DNA of 64,000 bases from Carex sylvatica (GCA_964058845.1 CAXKVR010000114.1:62001-126000); one strand, 5' to 3'; numbered from the stretch's first letter, positions 22,731 to 34,592 are shown. Translations and numbers: made by a program. Notes: generated from the letters alone by a model not told the origin.

Positions 22731-23931
22731 GTATGACAATAATGGTCGGATTTGGTACAGGCTTAAGCATTTTTTTATTATACTTTGCTATAGCCAAGCG
22801 TGTCAAATTGTTTGAAAATAGAAAACGGGAGAAGTTAAAACAAAAGTTCTTTGTTCAAAATCAGGGGCTGCTTCTCCAACAACAAATAGCTTCCCATGAG
22901 GATGCAACAAAAAATATGAGAATTCTGAGATTACATGAGCTGGAAAGGCAACAAACAGATTTCATAATGCACTCATTCTTGGTAGGGGAGGTCATGGAGA
23001 AGTCTATAAAGGTATTTTGTCAGATCAACGTGTTGTGGCCATCAAAAGGTCCAAAATTGTTGATCCAGACGAAATTGATCAGTTCATAAATGAAGTGGTT
23101 ATTCTCTCACAAGTCAACCATAGGAATATTGTGAAACTCTATGGATGTTGCCTAGAGACCGAAGTCCCATTGCTCGCTTATGAGTTCATTTCAAATGGGA
23201 CACTTTATAATCATCTCCATGTAGAGGAACATGGTTCCTTGACATGGAAGCATCGGCTAAGAATTGCCCATGAGGCTGCAGGGGCAATTTCCTATCTTCA
23301 TTCATCTGCGTCTATATCAGTTTTTGACAGAGACATAAAATCAGCAAACATTCTTTTGGATGATTATTTCACAGCAAAAGTGTCAGATTTTGGAGCCTCA
23401 AGATCTGTCCAAATAGATCAAACGGGTGTCACTACAGTTGTTCAAGGGACACATGGCTATATGGACCCTGAGTACTATCACACTGGCCGGTTAACTGAGA
23501 AAAGTGATGTCTACAGCTTTGGTGTCATTCTAGCTGAATTGCTAACAAGAGAAAAGCCATTATTCTCCTGTAGTAAGTTTGAAGGCGGCAGTCTTGTTGG
23601 ATATTTTAGATTTGCTATGAAAGAGAACCGTCTCTTTGAGATTCTGGATCCCCAAGTTGTGAACGAGGGGCACAGAACAGAACTCCAAGCCGTTGCGAAT
23701 CTTACAGAATTGTGCCTGAAAATGGAAGGACAAGATAGACCAACAATGAAGGATGTGGAGGTACAGCTCGAGGTCCTATGGCGGTCTAACCGTCAGAAAA
23801 AACCTCCTTTGATGACTCGAAGTCTGAAGGAGAGGCAGCTTAAGCAACTTAACTACAATGCAGGAATTGATACAACCATGCAATGTAGTTTTGAACAAGA
23901 CCCACAGTCATCATCTTATTTCCCTCGCTAA
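22731..23931 (+). pseudogene. WAK kinase exon (part of the broken WAK gene)
   Basis: The acceptor TTTATGTACGCAG precedes 22731 in phase 1. The transmembrane segment and QNQGLLLQQQ juxtamembrane motif are in frame 22721. The kinase proper is in the next frame from about 22945. Inside it are VAIKRSKIVD (ATP-anchoring Lys), NEVVILSQVNHRNIVKLYGCC, DRDIKSANILLDD, KVSDFGASRS, GTHGYMDPEYY and DVYSFGVILAELLT. The stop TAA is at 23929. The kinase part is itself uninterrupted for 304 codons. Confidence 0.9.
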
Positions 23932-24490
23932 ATGAACTCTTTTTGGTATAATAATGTGAGTAATTATGACATTTCAGTGATATGTTAGTTGCTCATTATT
24001 TAATAATTGTAGTTCTTTTTCATTCCTTATATTCCTGAGGAAATAATGTATTTTTCTGAAATCTTGATGGTTTGTTTTTATGTACTATTGGTGTGCTTAT
24101 TTAGCTGATGTAATTAGAATACCAGGTTTGAATAATTTTTGAACTTCTATATTCTGCACTGTAGTGCACCCATTTGTAGTTATTCATCAATTATTAATTG
24201 TTAGCAATGTTGTTAGATTCCTGTGGTGGATTTGTAATAATTGAGGCTTGGACATTGACCCCACAAACTCCAATTTAGAGTTTCACTGTTCAATCAAAAT
24301 AACACAAGTATTGAGTCCAGCGCAAAACTTCAGTTTTGTAAAGTAAATTTGCGAGAACCACGTAATTCTATAACCTATAAACATGGAAGGAAAACTACAA
24401 TCAGGTGACACATCATCCCCAACATGTACTTATAAGGTAAATTCTTAAATCTTCAAACCTCGTATCTCTTAAAACTGTAAATTGAAACAA
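23932..24490. other. Downstream of WAK; intergenic
   Basis: Likely the WAK 3' UTR up to about 24150, then unremarkable AT-rich sequence. No gene was seen. Confidence 0.4.
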
Positions 24491-24636
24491 TTTGATTAAT
24501 TGACGCACGTTAATTACATTGTTACATGCCAATCTAAAAATATTTAGTTTAATTTAGTTTGAATTTAGATTAAAATATTACAATTTAATATAGTGTATTT
24601 TAGGATCTGATTATAATGTAATGTAGTTTCAGATAA

Positions 24637-24714
<78 letters not shown>

Positions 24715-24990
24715 GAGATCGGGATTCAAAAATTTATTTATTTTGACATGTAAACGTAAGACTTGTGAAGTGGATCGATTTCATTGGTTTGGATTTGCCA
24801 TTTAAAGTCATTTTGATAGATTTTGAAGTTGAGTTCACCAATTATTTGGTGAGCTTAAGAACATCCTAGTTCTACTCACAATTATATGTATATTTATAAA
24901 CAGAAAAAACAAGTAGTTCATATTGAATTTAATATTTTCGTAAAATTATTTGGAACTTAAACATGAGTTATTAGCAATAAAAAAAATGAT
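24491..24990. repeat. Duplicated block C, matching 63240-64000, with an (ATA)n(TTA)n microsatellite
   Basis: TTGACGCACGTTAATTAC, TTTAGTTTAATTTAGTTTG and ATTATAATGTAATGTA tie it to the tail of block A. From 24755, GACATGTAAACGTAAGACT, TTTTGATAGATTTTGAAGTT, CATCCTAGTTCTACTCA and ATTTGGAACTTAAAC match 63750-64000 in order. The microsatellite occupies 24629-24712. The window end cuts the second copy. Confidence 0.75.
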
Positions 24991-25019
24991 GTACTATACA
25001 TACGAGAATTAATTAAATT

Positions 25020-25340
25020 TTGTTCAACATGGTACAAATCAAATTAAACCACAGCCTAGAATCAAACTATGCTACACAGATTCGCCACCCCACCCTACAC
25101 ATATCTGATACGTAGATACGTATCTGAATAATTAAATTTTGTTCACCGTCAGATTCAGCCAACGGGATTGTTGGCACGCGTAAAAGAACCCACAGAGCCC
25201 AAAGAAGCGGCAATACAAACAATTGTGGGACTAAAGAGCTGCTACAAACCATTTTAAATCCTTCAACATTTTACCAAGCACATGGCTGTGGACCCACGAA
25301 TAGTTGACCAATACCATTTTTTTCATTTTAAAATATTACA
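25020..25340. repeat. Block B, second copy
   Basis: It begins ATGGTACAAATCAAATTAAACCACAGCCTAG, also seen at 59418-59445, and continues as in 14137-14410. It lies on the 3' side of the Ubc13-type exons at 25911-26645. Confidence 0.8.
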
Positions 25341-25910
25341 AAGTACAAACTGGTTGTCCTTTGCAGCTCATGAAGGTGCTCCAATTAATAAAATGTGTGT
25401 TTTTTAATCTTGTATTCAATACCTATTATGTATCCAAATTTATAAAATGCATCTCATATAAAAAACTCAAAGAGGACCTGTGAAGTCAGCTCAAAGCTTG
25501 CTTTCCCAAGACTTGCATGCATCACAACTAGTATCTTAGAATCCCTCTGCATGGCCAGCTTTATTCCTCTTACATCTTCTTCGAGGTAGTCAAGTGAAAA
25601 TGGAGTCAGACTTTGAAGAAGACAGAGAGTGGATAACTAGAATACTTTTCTTCTTCTGCTTGTAGCGGCGATCCATCCCGAATTCGCCCCTCAAAAGATT
25701 TAATAATATGAGATTTTGAGTACCCTTGCGTTTAGTCCTTCTTTCCCAAAAGAAATAGACTATTGGATCGTTAAATTTTTAAAAATGCTATCGCATAGAT
25801 TTGATACTATACTCGACTCTGTATCTGTGCAGCATGGGTACCAAGTACCAACCAAAGCAAAATATTGATTGTATAAATGAAAACTGAAACCATATAGCAC
25901 CAAAAATTAC
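25341..25910. other. Intergenic between block B and the E2 exons
   Basis: 25375-25450 (GAAGGTGCTCCAATTAA, ATACCTATTATGTATC) is shared with 59745-59830, extending the duplicated unit. The last coding exon expected for an E2 copy was not found here. Confidence 0.5.
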
Positions 25911-26645
25911 CTGTCTCAACAGCCTCGGTTTCGTTTGCTTTCCAATGCTTAGCTACATTGTCAGAAAGCGGGTCATCTGGGTTTGGAGCACTAAGCAGTG
26001 CTTGAATACTAAATAAAGGAAATAACCAATTACTTTTTTGTGTAACGAAACAAAGTATAATATGATAACATAAATTTCGAAAATTAACTTTAAGGATTAC
26101 CTCAAAAGAACGGTATGAATCTGAAGAGCAGTGACTCCATTTGTCCTTTAATATATCATGGCATATCCTTCCAAGCTACACAAACCACATTTAGTTAGTT
26201 GAAATAACAGCATTCTACACACAACAAGCACACAACATATGCACACAACAAAATATGTAGCATGTTTATGAAAAATGTTAATCTTCTAATTGGTCGATTT
26301 CTGAGGGAAAATGAGTCATTTCTCTACTTTTGACGCTTACACAAGTATATACCTAAATGTTACCGTGTATCTGTCGGAAGTAGAAAGTTGTATGGCCGCT
26401 TCTTTCGGATGCAGAAAAGAAAATATAAGAGAACACGTACACCTTGTCAATATTCGGATGGTAAATTTTGGTTAGGAACCAGACCTATACAAAAAACATG
26501 AAGCCAATTTAAACAGATAAATAGTTAGAGCACACTTCGGTCATTTAAAATCGAAATTGTATATAATTGAATATATAACATCATACTTTTGGGGTGCCAT
26601 TGGATATTCTTCAGGCAAGAACAACTCAAGCTTGAAAATCCCACC
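25911..26645 (-). pseudogene. Ubc13-type ubiquitin-conjugating E2 (UBC35/36-like), four exons, broken and truncated
   Basis: Ubc13 E2s build Lys63-linked ubiquitin chains with a Uev partner. Minus-strand exons are 26587-26645 (GIFKLELFLPEEYPMAP), 26443-26484 (VWFLTKIYHPNID), 26101-26175 ([13 protein letters not shown], with the active-site Cys in GRIC) and 25911-26008 ([15 protein letters not shown], then [11 protein letters not shown]). All junctions keep GT/AG and plant-typical short introns. In the third of these exons (26101-26175), one extra base after WS shifts the frame, so the ALQIRTVLLS part is unreadable. The N-terminal exons and last exon are absent. A second, shorter copy lies at 58931-60080. 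Confidence 0.88.
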
Positions 26646-26714
26646 TAAATCAATTAAGGCATTTCAAACACATCAAATTAATCAGAAAAATTAAACCTCA
26701 AAGCACGGATCAAC

Positions 26715-27040
26715 CTAAATTTTACTGACATTACATAGATTAGAGAGAATTTTCTTCAGGCCAATTGAGGAGACAAGTGAAATAACATGCCAAGTTTGGA
26801 CAATGATTTGTGCAACGAATTTCGCTTTGTCAATGAGACAACCCTTTAAATCAGCAGCTAAGTGATCAACCCCACTGAGAGCAGCCCAATATATGTCTCC
26901 TGGTCCATCAGGGCCCACAGAACTTTTACTAATCTTTCACAGAGCACATCTACTATCATTAATAATAATTCCATAGAAAAGATGAATTATTTATTGAACA
27001 TTTTTATCATACATTGTTTCCAACAGAGGGCTTGCTTGAT
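26715..27040. repeat. Duplicated scraps joining the E2 and CNL flanks
   Basis: 26845-26935 (TTTAAATCAGCAGCTAAGTGA, AGCAGCCCAATA, CATCAGGGCCCACAGAA) recurs at 27770-27830 and 32605-32720. 26962-27035 (GATGAATTATTTATTGAACAT, TTTTTATCATACATTG) recurs at 58995-59055, beside the E2 last exon of the other copy. No gene was seen. Confidence 0.65.
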
Positions 27041-27700
27041 GAGGAACACTTAGGAGCCCCCCTCGAAGACTCTCGGTAGAAATAAATTTATTATTCAATT
27101 TATTATATGGTTTGCAATAAACAGAATGAATTTCTGTGCTTGTGGTGACTCATTTCCATCGATTGTGTATTTTTTTTTCTGTTGAATTGTCCTCTTAAGA
27201 ATGATTAAGACGAAAGTCATATTTGTTTATGGGGAAATTAATTTACTATTCAATTTCTTATGGCGAAATAGAAATGAAATTTATTATATGATTTGCAATA
27301 ATTATTAGAAAAAATCATTTCCTATGTGGACTCACTTTTATTGATTTTGTACTTTTTTCTATACCTGTTTTTTTCTTTTCAATGTGTCTTCTCTTAAGAA
27401 TGATTTAGTAATAAGACGATACACAAATTTTGGCCTTCACCAATTTTTGCTCTTTGTCTGGATCTACCCTGTTTTTTTTTCTCAATTACCTATTTCTAGC
27501 TTTTTGATGAGGCCTTTTTTTCTTTTCTAGCTATAAAAAGAATGAATACATAGATGAACTACAGAACACCAATGCTAGACAGCTGTTTTGAAATCCATTG
27601 TTTAGGTACTGTACAGAAATAACTTGTAATGTTTAGTACATTGTAACATTTCATGCAAAACACTATGTACCAATTCACTACTAATTTCAGGTTCTTATGA
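27041..27700 (+). repeat. Orphan CNL 3' flank, third copy
   Basis: It starts GAGGAACACTTAGGAG and runs through GACTCTCGGTAGAAATAAAT, CTTAAGAATGATTAAG and TCTGGATCTACCCTG to CATTTCATGCAAAACACT. It has the same order as the CNL flank at 49270-49490 and 6650-7080, with a partial internal duplication (27060-27200 and 27220-27400). No CNL body lies on its 5' side. E2-linked sequence lies there instead. Confidence 0.7.
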
Positions 27701-28225
27701 CTTTAAAGAAAATAAACCTCACACTATGAATAGCCTTGTCACTAGTAAGCTACACAGTCCTTTTAAATCAGAAAGGTAAGTGATGGAGCCTACTGAGAGC
27801 AGCCCAATATTAGCCCAGAGAAGCCTACATTAATAAGTCAATAGTGTTGTGTTTGCTACTTAATTAGCTTGCCTTCTGTCCTTTCTCAAGAAAATCATTT
27901 TCGTAGTTCTTTTAAAGATGCCAAGTGCAAGAGATAGATTGCATAATGATTAGCTACTTCAAAGCATTGGGGATCGATAATTGAGTTCTGAACCAATGCA
28001 GTAACCTTAACGACACAAGTGATCCATTATCGGACTTTTAATTCAGACTTTCAAATCCAGACAGCGATTGATCATTCCCAATTTTTATTTACATTTTACA
28101 TCATATATATACATATCTTTATGCAGTGTATCTTAGGCATAATTACAAAAGATTAATAAAAAAATCAATTTCTCTAATTTTTAATTGCGTTATATAACAT
28201 TTACTCTTAAATCACATAATATTAA
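27701..28225. other. Intergenic, no gene seen
   Basis: This contains the scrap at 27770-27840 described above. The remainder is AT-rich, and no feature was recognised. Confidence 0.4.
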
Positions 28226-29580
28226 GGGGAAATTTCTGGTATGCCCATGGAAACTTTCAAAATAGCCAATATCCCCATGAAAACCACAAAATAGCTAATA
28301 TTCTCATCAAAACTTAACTTTCTTATTTATATCCCCTTTTATCTATTTTACATTTCATTTATTTAATTTAAAATTCAAAAAGACATATATACCCTATCAT
28401 CAATCACCATTAGAGCTCAAATCTCATCAAGAACTGCGCACACATTGCCAATCTTGATGTTGGCTTTAATCAGAACCTAGGTTTACTAATCCCTCATTTC
28501 AGTTTGTTATTTTCCGACCACGACCGGCCTAGATGTTGACAGGATTGGCATCGCCGTAATCTCAGGAGTCGAATGACCCTCTTGTCGGCAGTTGACCTCG
28601 TTGGAACGGCCAAGTCATCGATGACTTCATCAATTAGGTCGTTTTGAGGCTGGAAAAGGATTTTCATGGATTTAGTATTGTGCTCCACTAAACTTGCTAT
28701 ATTCCTCAAATAAGAAGCATCGTTTCTACATTTCAAAGAGATTGTTGGCTCAAATTTAAAATTAAAATCAACAAATCAGATACCGTCATGAATGACATGA
28801 GACCAATTCCTCTCATCTTTAGTGCTCTTTGACAAATTGTGTTGATTTGTTCAAAATTGGAGATTATTTGTTCTTAGTTTACATGTATTTGATGTTCTTA
28901 AGCCTAGATGAAACTAACTTGTGTGGTGACATATATCCATGAAGCATTCTCATTTCATCAAGCATTCTGCTTATTAACCAAATAATGATAAAAAGAAAAC
29001 AAAAAAAGCAACAACAAAAAATCTGTTTTAATTTAGATATTTTAAATAAAATAAGTAGATTAGGCGACATGTGCCTGTTTTTAATTTTAAATAAAATATG
29101 TGACTGATAAGTTTACAGTGGAGCGCATAGAGAAATAAAAAGTAGATGTGAAATAAAAAAAGGAACTCATAAGCTTACGGTGAAGAAGGGGATTGAGAGA
29201 TTAAAGAATCTCGACGGACAATTGAGAGCAGGAGCACAGAGAGAAGGTGAATTCACAGAGCGAAAAAAAGAGAGATGAAAATTACGGGAGAGGCACGTGA
29301 GAACTTTTCAGAATTCGTTTGGGCATAATGGTTAGACCAAAAATTAATATTATAATAAAAGAACCAATATTAACTGTGGAACAAAATTCAACGACTAGGA
29401 TGGAAGAAAACGAAGATGCTGCTTTTGTCAAAGGAAAGCAGCAGAGTCAGATCCCTTCCGTTGGCTCTTCCAATTTATATATTTGGACCAAAATGTACAA
29501 TAAAATTAATGAAACTATATTTTATTAAAGAGGAGGTTTTAAATGTATTTTTTTATATATATTTGTCTTTGTCAAGCTAT
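28226..29580. mobile_element. Possible Mutator-like element with one visible end
   Basis: The left end AAGGGGAAATTTCTGGTATG, CCAATATCCCCATGAAAAC and about 170 bp beyond match, in inverted orientation, the end of the insert at 32091-32335. Long (>100 bp) termini with a GC-richer interior (28490-28730) suit a Mutator-like or related element. No matching right end, target duplication or transposase was found, and the extent is uncertain. Confidence 0.35.
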
Positions 29581-29620
29581 TACAATTAAACTGTTAGATA
29601 TAGCCTTTCTGCTATCTATC

Positions 29621-30085
29621 TAATGCAAAGCGGTCACGTTATGATCTTGCCCGTTAAGCTCATGCACCGATTAATTAAGTAGTAATAGAGAAGAGTAAAG
29701 AGTCACAAATAGAACAAAACAACAAAAAAATTCAGTTCAAACTATCATTCCCGCGATTCAAACAAAACCCCCAGTACATATTTAAAGTAAACAAATAAAA
29801 GCTTCAAATAATAAAAATGCAATTAGTTATAATTTTGGTAAATCAAGAAAATTTTGACTCTCATGAAGTCAAAGTAAAAAAATGTTTAACTGCCTAGAAG
29901 GCCGCCCCATGCAAACTCTTAGTTGCCATCCATCGTAATAAAAACAGTTTAATTGTTTAGACCGAGCCATTCAATTATATATGTCGATCAAATTTCATGT
30001 TGTATATACAACTCCTTGATCGGACTCGATCTGGTGTATCCATCATTTACATTCAAATATTAATCGGATATTTTTCCAATACACA
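29621..30085 (-). repeat. 3' LTR of the gypsy element
   Basis: It starts TAATGCAAAGCGGTCACG and ends TTTTTCCAATACACA. It aligns along its length with the other LTR apart from the insert there. Confidence 0.75.
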
Positions 30086-31705
30086 CCGTGTCAGACTCTC
30101 TGGGTTAGTTGAAGCTTGACCTCAAGCTTGCACCTTTTTCATAGTATTTGTGGAGATGACTAACGTTGAATTTATTGGAGATATGCAAATCATCGAGTAA
30201 TTACATGGGGTACGTATTTTCTCCAAACTTCTCCAAAATCTCACAGGGCCAAAATTACATTTTATCGTATCCTTCTTTTCTTTGTAGAATTTAAAACAAT
30301 ACAATTTCATATCAAGTACGATGAAATCATTGTAGACCTCTTTCAAATTGGATTTTCTACACATGTGTTTTTGCTGCACCACTCTCGAAATCAACAAACA
30401 ACAGCCGGCCTCAATTGTTAATGGTTTGGAAGTTAGTTGTAAGAATGGATCATTGTAGTTGAGCAACAAGACTTCATTGTTGGTCAAATACAAATGTTTG
30501 GTTTGCAACAAAACCTCCTTGGACAAAGCATTTGCTAAATTACCCATAAGCATCGGGAAATCACCAACAAAGTCTTCTTCAAAGTTTGAAGAGTTCTCAA
30601 TGATCTCTGTTTTTGTCTTAAATTCATCTGTCAAGGTGTTGACTTTGCCTTCATCATCGGGCTCTTGAATTTCTTCAACCGTGCATGACAAGCCCATTAA
30701 CAAGCTCATCCGTTTGTTCTAGGCACTCTTCCACTGGAGTTGTGGCCTTTTGGTCCGTGACCTATTGGTAACATGTGCTCGGTGGAGTGGGGTGTTGATG
30801 TTCATCCTCTTCATCGGATGCCACCAAAGATTTGTTTTCCTAGAAAGGGTTGATGTCTTCATCTTCTCTATTGAAGTTTTCATCTTTAAAACCACAAGGC
30901 AAACAATTGAGATATTTGAAATAGTTCTCTTGTAGGAGGTGAGGAGAAGGAGCAACAATATTTCTAGAGATGTTGTAACAGTGGTAGTGGGGAGAATTAT
31001 TGGTGTAGCTTGTAGAGTCCTGCCTCGGCTGACGGTCATGATTCTCACTTTGTCAGTAGCTGAGCGGTAAGAATTCACAAGTCATCTCATGGCAATCAAA
31101 TCAATTTTTGAGAGGGGGAAGACCATCGAGGTAGAGGCGAAACTTATATGAATGCCACCATGCTTCTGCCCTATCTGGTAGCCATATTGTCACCAACGGA
31201 ACTCGCTTGTCTGGAGGGACTTTTTTTCTCAAAGAATTTTTCCACAGAATTGGTCCAATCAAGATATTCCTCGGGCTTGATTAAATCAAGAATTTTGACA
31301 CGTAGTTTGCCATTCCACATTGGTTCTCTGTCTTGTGGACGTTCATAGAAAGGTGGATTCCCATCGTTATTATTTTGTGGATTTTTGTGATTGTTTTGGC
31401 TGTTGGTGGGAGCTAGGCATTCAACTAGAGTATTGAAGAGTTGTATTTTTTAGATATGATTTTGTTGCATACGGTCAAAAATAGCAATAAGGTTGAGATC
31501 GGCCATTGTTGTTGCGATGATAATGTCGAGTTGAATGGTTGTCGGAGATATAACTTCACTCAAACGAGAAGGTGGATGTCGAATTTGGCAGTTGGTAGTG
31601 ATACAACTTCATGCAATCATGAATGTGGTTGTTGAACTTGGTGGTTAATGGAGACAACTCCACGTAGACGCGAAGGTGGTTGTCGAACCTCGCTCTGATG
31701 CCACT

Positions 31706-32421
31706 TGATGCAAAACAGTCCCGTTACAATCTTGCCTATTAAACTCATACACCGGTTAAGTAGTAATAGAAAAAAAGTAAAAAGTCACAAATAGAGCAAA
31801 ACCACAAAAGTTTCAGTTCAAACTGTCATTCACTGCCTTTCAAACAAAGTCCCCAGGCCCATACATATTTGAAGTAAACAAATAAAAACTTCTCGCTGGA
31901 AGTAATAAAAATGCTATTAATTCTAATTTTGGTAAATCAAGAAAATTGTAACTCTCATGCAGTTAAAATAAAAAAAAAATGTTTAATTGTTTAGAAGGCC
32001 GCCCATGCAAAATCTTAGTTATCATCCATCGTAATAAAAACGGTTTACTTGTTTAGAAGACCGTGCCATTCAATTATGTGAATCAAATTTTCCAATTAAA
32101 CAAAAGCTTCTATGGCTAAGAAAGAGGAGGGAGGAGGGAGGAGAGAGGAAGAAAGAGGAGAGTATATTTGTCAATTTTATTTTTACAACAACTAAATAAA
32201 ATGTTAAATAAATAAAAGGAGATAGAAGAAATAATATTAAGTTTGTATGGAGATATTGGATACTATGGTGTTTTGATGGGGACATGAGCTATTTTAAAAG
32301 TTTGTATGGGTACACTAGAAATTTTCCCTTTAAGGTATATATAGAACTTCTTGATCAGACTCGATCTGATGTGTCCGTCATTTACGTCTGAATATGAATC
32401 GGATATATTTTTCAATACGCA
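31706..32421 (-). repeat. 5' LTR of the gypsy element, with a 245-bp insert
   Basis: It starts TGATGCAAAACAGTCCCG and ends TTTTTCAATACGCA. Homology to the other LTR is interrupted at 32091-32335. Confidence 0.75.
32091..32335. mobile_element. Insert within the gypsy LTR, related to the 28226 terminus
   Basis: This stretch is absent from the other LTR, which reads straight from CAAATTT to TATATA. Its right end is the inverted counterpart of the 28226 end (CCCATACAAACTTTTAAAATAGC on the minus strand). The left end TCCAATTAAACAAAAGC does not resemble it, so the element may be truncated. Confidence 0.6.
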
Positions 32422-32599
32422 CGGCACCACTATCTGTTTGTAAGGATGGAGAACGACGAAAGAAAAAAGAAGAACAAAAAAAATAAAAGGAAAAAGGAAA
32501 AATAATTGCTCCAAGAAGTCAATTAATTGATGGGTAAAATTAAAGGTGACAAATTTGACTTGATTCAAAATATTTGATATAAGGACCGCGTTGTCAGTG

Positions 32600-34110
32600 G
32601 CACCATCGTTTAAATCAGGCTGCTAAGTGATGCAGCCCAATAGGTGTCCATCAGGGCCCACAGAATATTTACTAATTTTTCATATTAGCCCATAGAAGCC
32701 CATATTAATTTATTTTCAAGTAGCCTAGCGTTCTGACATAAGTTAGTAGTCCAACTATGAACAAGCAATCCGTTATTTTTGTTTCTTTTTTTGTGATTTC
32801 AAATGCCCGTCTGCTAACAAATCCAGTAACCTTTTCCTTTTGATGAAAAGCTGATACACCTACTTCACCAAACAGTAATTAAATTCCAGTTCTACAAATA
32901 TTCTTTCATGATATTCAAAAGTAATATTGCTGATAATTTGCTTATTAAATTATTAATTATCCGAGCATTTTTTTTCTTTTTTATTAGATATAATAGTTCA
33001 GTAGAATCAATTAGCATATAGTGCTGGGAAGGATTTACATTTGTTAAATTGGAGGCAGTTGACTTTCATTTAATCTAAAAATAATTTCAACTTGTACTAT
33101 ATATATTATAATATTAAAGATAGAATTGTCATATGTATGCTAAATTTTTCCATTAAAATCCTTATCTGCAGCTTAAATTGTTGATCCACATTGATTAAAT
33201 TGTTGCATATTGATCCACATTGATTAAATTGTTGCCTTTGCATTTACTAGAAAACTTTATATATATTGACTTTTATAGATTAAATTCCTTCCTCCGCCTC
33301 TGTTGTACACGATCCATCAGTGAATCTGAACCAAACCAAATATAGTCAAATTATATTAATCCTGATCTGACCAACCTGAACAAGGTATTAGCTCACGACA
33401 CAGGAAGTTGTACGGTGTAGTGCTGAAGAATTGTTTTAAAAATAGTAAGAAAATTTCAAAAAATATAAAATTTGGTCTCCAAACACATTTCAATATGAAG
33501 ATCTTGTTTAAAATTTGAAAATGGAGATATGAGCAATGGTGGATCTAGGATTTCTGTCAGGGTAGGGCACTAATTGGATTTAAATAACTAATCGGGTTCA
33601 AACCCATTAATTTATCGAGTACACAATTATAACTCAATTCCTATAACTATGTTTATTATAAAATATGTTATAATCATAAAATCGATTGACACAGCATTGC
33701 AATATTTTTAGTAAGTTAATTAAAAATTCGTTTGGCACAATTTAAAAGGGGACTATTCGTAGGCAATTTGCAAATTGAAGTCAAATTTTAGATAAAAAAT
33801 TAACATAAATATAAGTGTTTAATAATAAAATGTACAAAAAGTTCGGCCAACCCATTTCCTTAAAATTGTAATAATAGATTCCACCGTCAGATCTTTCTTG
33901 TTATGTTATTATTTTTCATTTTATTTACGAAATAGAGTATCGCATATTAAAAAAAAAATGAAATACACATAATCACCAAAACTCATAAGAAATTGGTTCA
34001 AGAACCAGAGTAACTCGAATAAGGGGTAGGCACTACATCGGATCAGGGGTAGGCACATCGAACAATTAGTACTGGATCGGAAAGTAAAACACCCTCTTTA
34101 CTTTCCAAAG
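32600..34110. other. Intergenic with small repeat scraps
   Basis: 32605-32720 repeats the 26845 scrap. 33185-33225 holds a short tandem duplication (TGATCCACATTGATTAAATTG twice). 33465-33515 (TAAAATTTGGTCTCCAAAC) resembles the arm of the foldback MITE at 34115. The rest has no recognised feature. Confidence 0.5.
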
Positions 34111-34114
34111 CATC

Positions 34115-34537
34115 GTAGCAGCACTCTACTTACATAAGCATATGAGGGTATATGCTTATAAGTTATTTTTTTCGTTTTTAAAATCCAAAATGTCAATCTG
34201 AACCGTTAGATGTGATCTCTATATTGAAATGTACTTGGAGACCAAATTTTACATTTTTCTGAATTGTTTTACTATTTATTAAGCCACTTTGAAAATCGCT
34301 GATGGAACGGTGGCTTCTGATTTTACTGTTTTGTTAAGCCATCGTTGGATCAGCAATTTTCAAAGTGGCTTAGTAAATAGTAAAACAATTCAGAAAAATG
34401 TAAAATTTGGTCTCCAAACATATTTCAATATAGAGATCACATCTAACGGTTCAGATCGACATTTTAATTTTTGAAAATAAAAAAATAACTTGTAAGCATA
34501 TACTCTAATATGCTTTTGTAAGTAGAGTAGCCAACCT
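34115..34537. mobile_element. Complete foldback MITE, about 190-bp arms
   Basis: The left arm (CTCTACTTACATAAGCATAT, TAGATGTGATCTCTATATTG, ACCAAATTTTACATTTTTCT, GCCACTTTGAAAATCGCTGA) is repeated as its reverse complement in the right half, ending GTAAGTAGAGTAGCCAACC. The arms meet around TTTTACTGTTTTGTTAAGCC. It has no coding capacity. A one-armed relative is at 12097-12347. Confidence 0.85.
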
Positions 34538-34549
34538 ATATATATATAT

Positions 34550-34588
<39 letters not shown>

Positions 34589-34592
34589 GAGA
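34538..34592. repeat. Microsatellite (TA)n(GA)n
   Basis: TATATATATATA, then about 17 GA units, directly abutting the foldback MITE. Confidence 0.9.

Larger units (their letters stand above)
18292..23931 (+). pseudogene. Wall-associated receptor kinase (WAK family), broken
   Basis: WAKs are plasma-membrane receptor kinases that bind cell-wall pectin outside and signal through a Ser/Thr kinase inside. Exon 1 (18292-19191) has an N-terminal hydrophobic signal (TMILTQFLLLQF), the GUB_WAK pectin-binding start (CPEKCGDIPIPYPFGIG), and an EGF-like Cys block (YFCNCSHGYQGNPYL). It ends at a phase-1 donor, AAG|GTCTAT. Exon 2 starts at 19333 (INECVIQNPCSK, calcium-binding EGF) but is cut at about 19371 by a 3.3-kb insert. 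The last exon (22731-23931) has a membrane segment (IMVGFGTGLSIFLLYFAIA) and the kinase. Lesions are loss of the CxGxGCC region with a frame change near 18830-18840, the insert, and a one-base deletion near 22944 before the Gly loop ILGRGGHGEVYKG. The catalytic HRD reads DRD, while DFG and APE-region residues remain. Confidence 0.88.
29621..32421 (-). mobile_element. Ty3/gypsy-type LTR element, gag remnant only, nonautonomous
   Basis: Two related LTRs lie at 29621-30085 and 31706-32421. Beside the latter, the minus strand reads a primer-binding site TGGCATCAGAGC (complement at 31691-31703), close to the tRNA-iMet type, two bases from the LTR. The 1.6-kb interior carries a gypsy gag core on the minus strand at about 31130-31370: PPFYERPQDREPMW, KPEEYLDWTNSVEKFFE and WLPDRAEAWW. 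RT, RNase H and integrase motifs are absent. Flanking 5-mers do not match, so no target duplication supports the ends. The LTRs are clearly diverged, so it is old. Confidence 0.8.

Noticed and set aside
30122..30709. 195-codon minus-strand frame as an independent gene
   Set aside because: It lies inside the gypsy element between the gag core and the 3' LTR; most likely decayed element sequence.
28226..32335. One 4.1-kb Mutator-like element spanning both inverted termini
   Set aside because: The right terminus lies inside an LTR that continues beyond it, so the two ends cannot bound one element without breaking the LTR homology.
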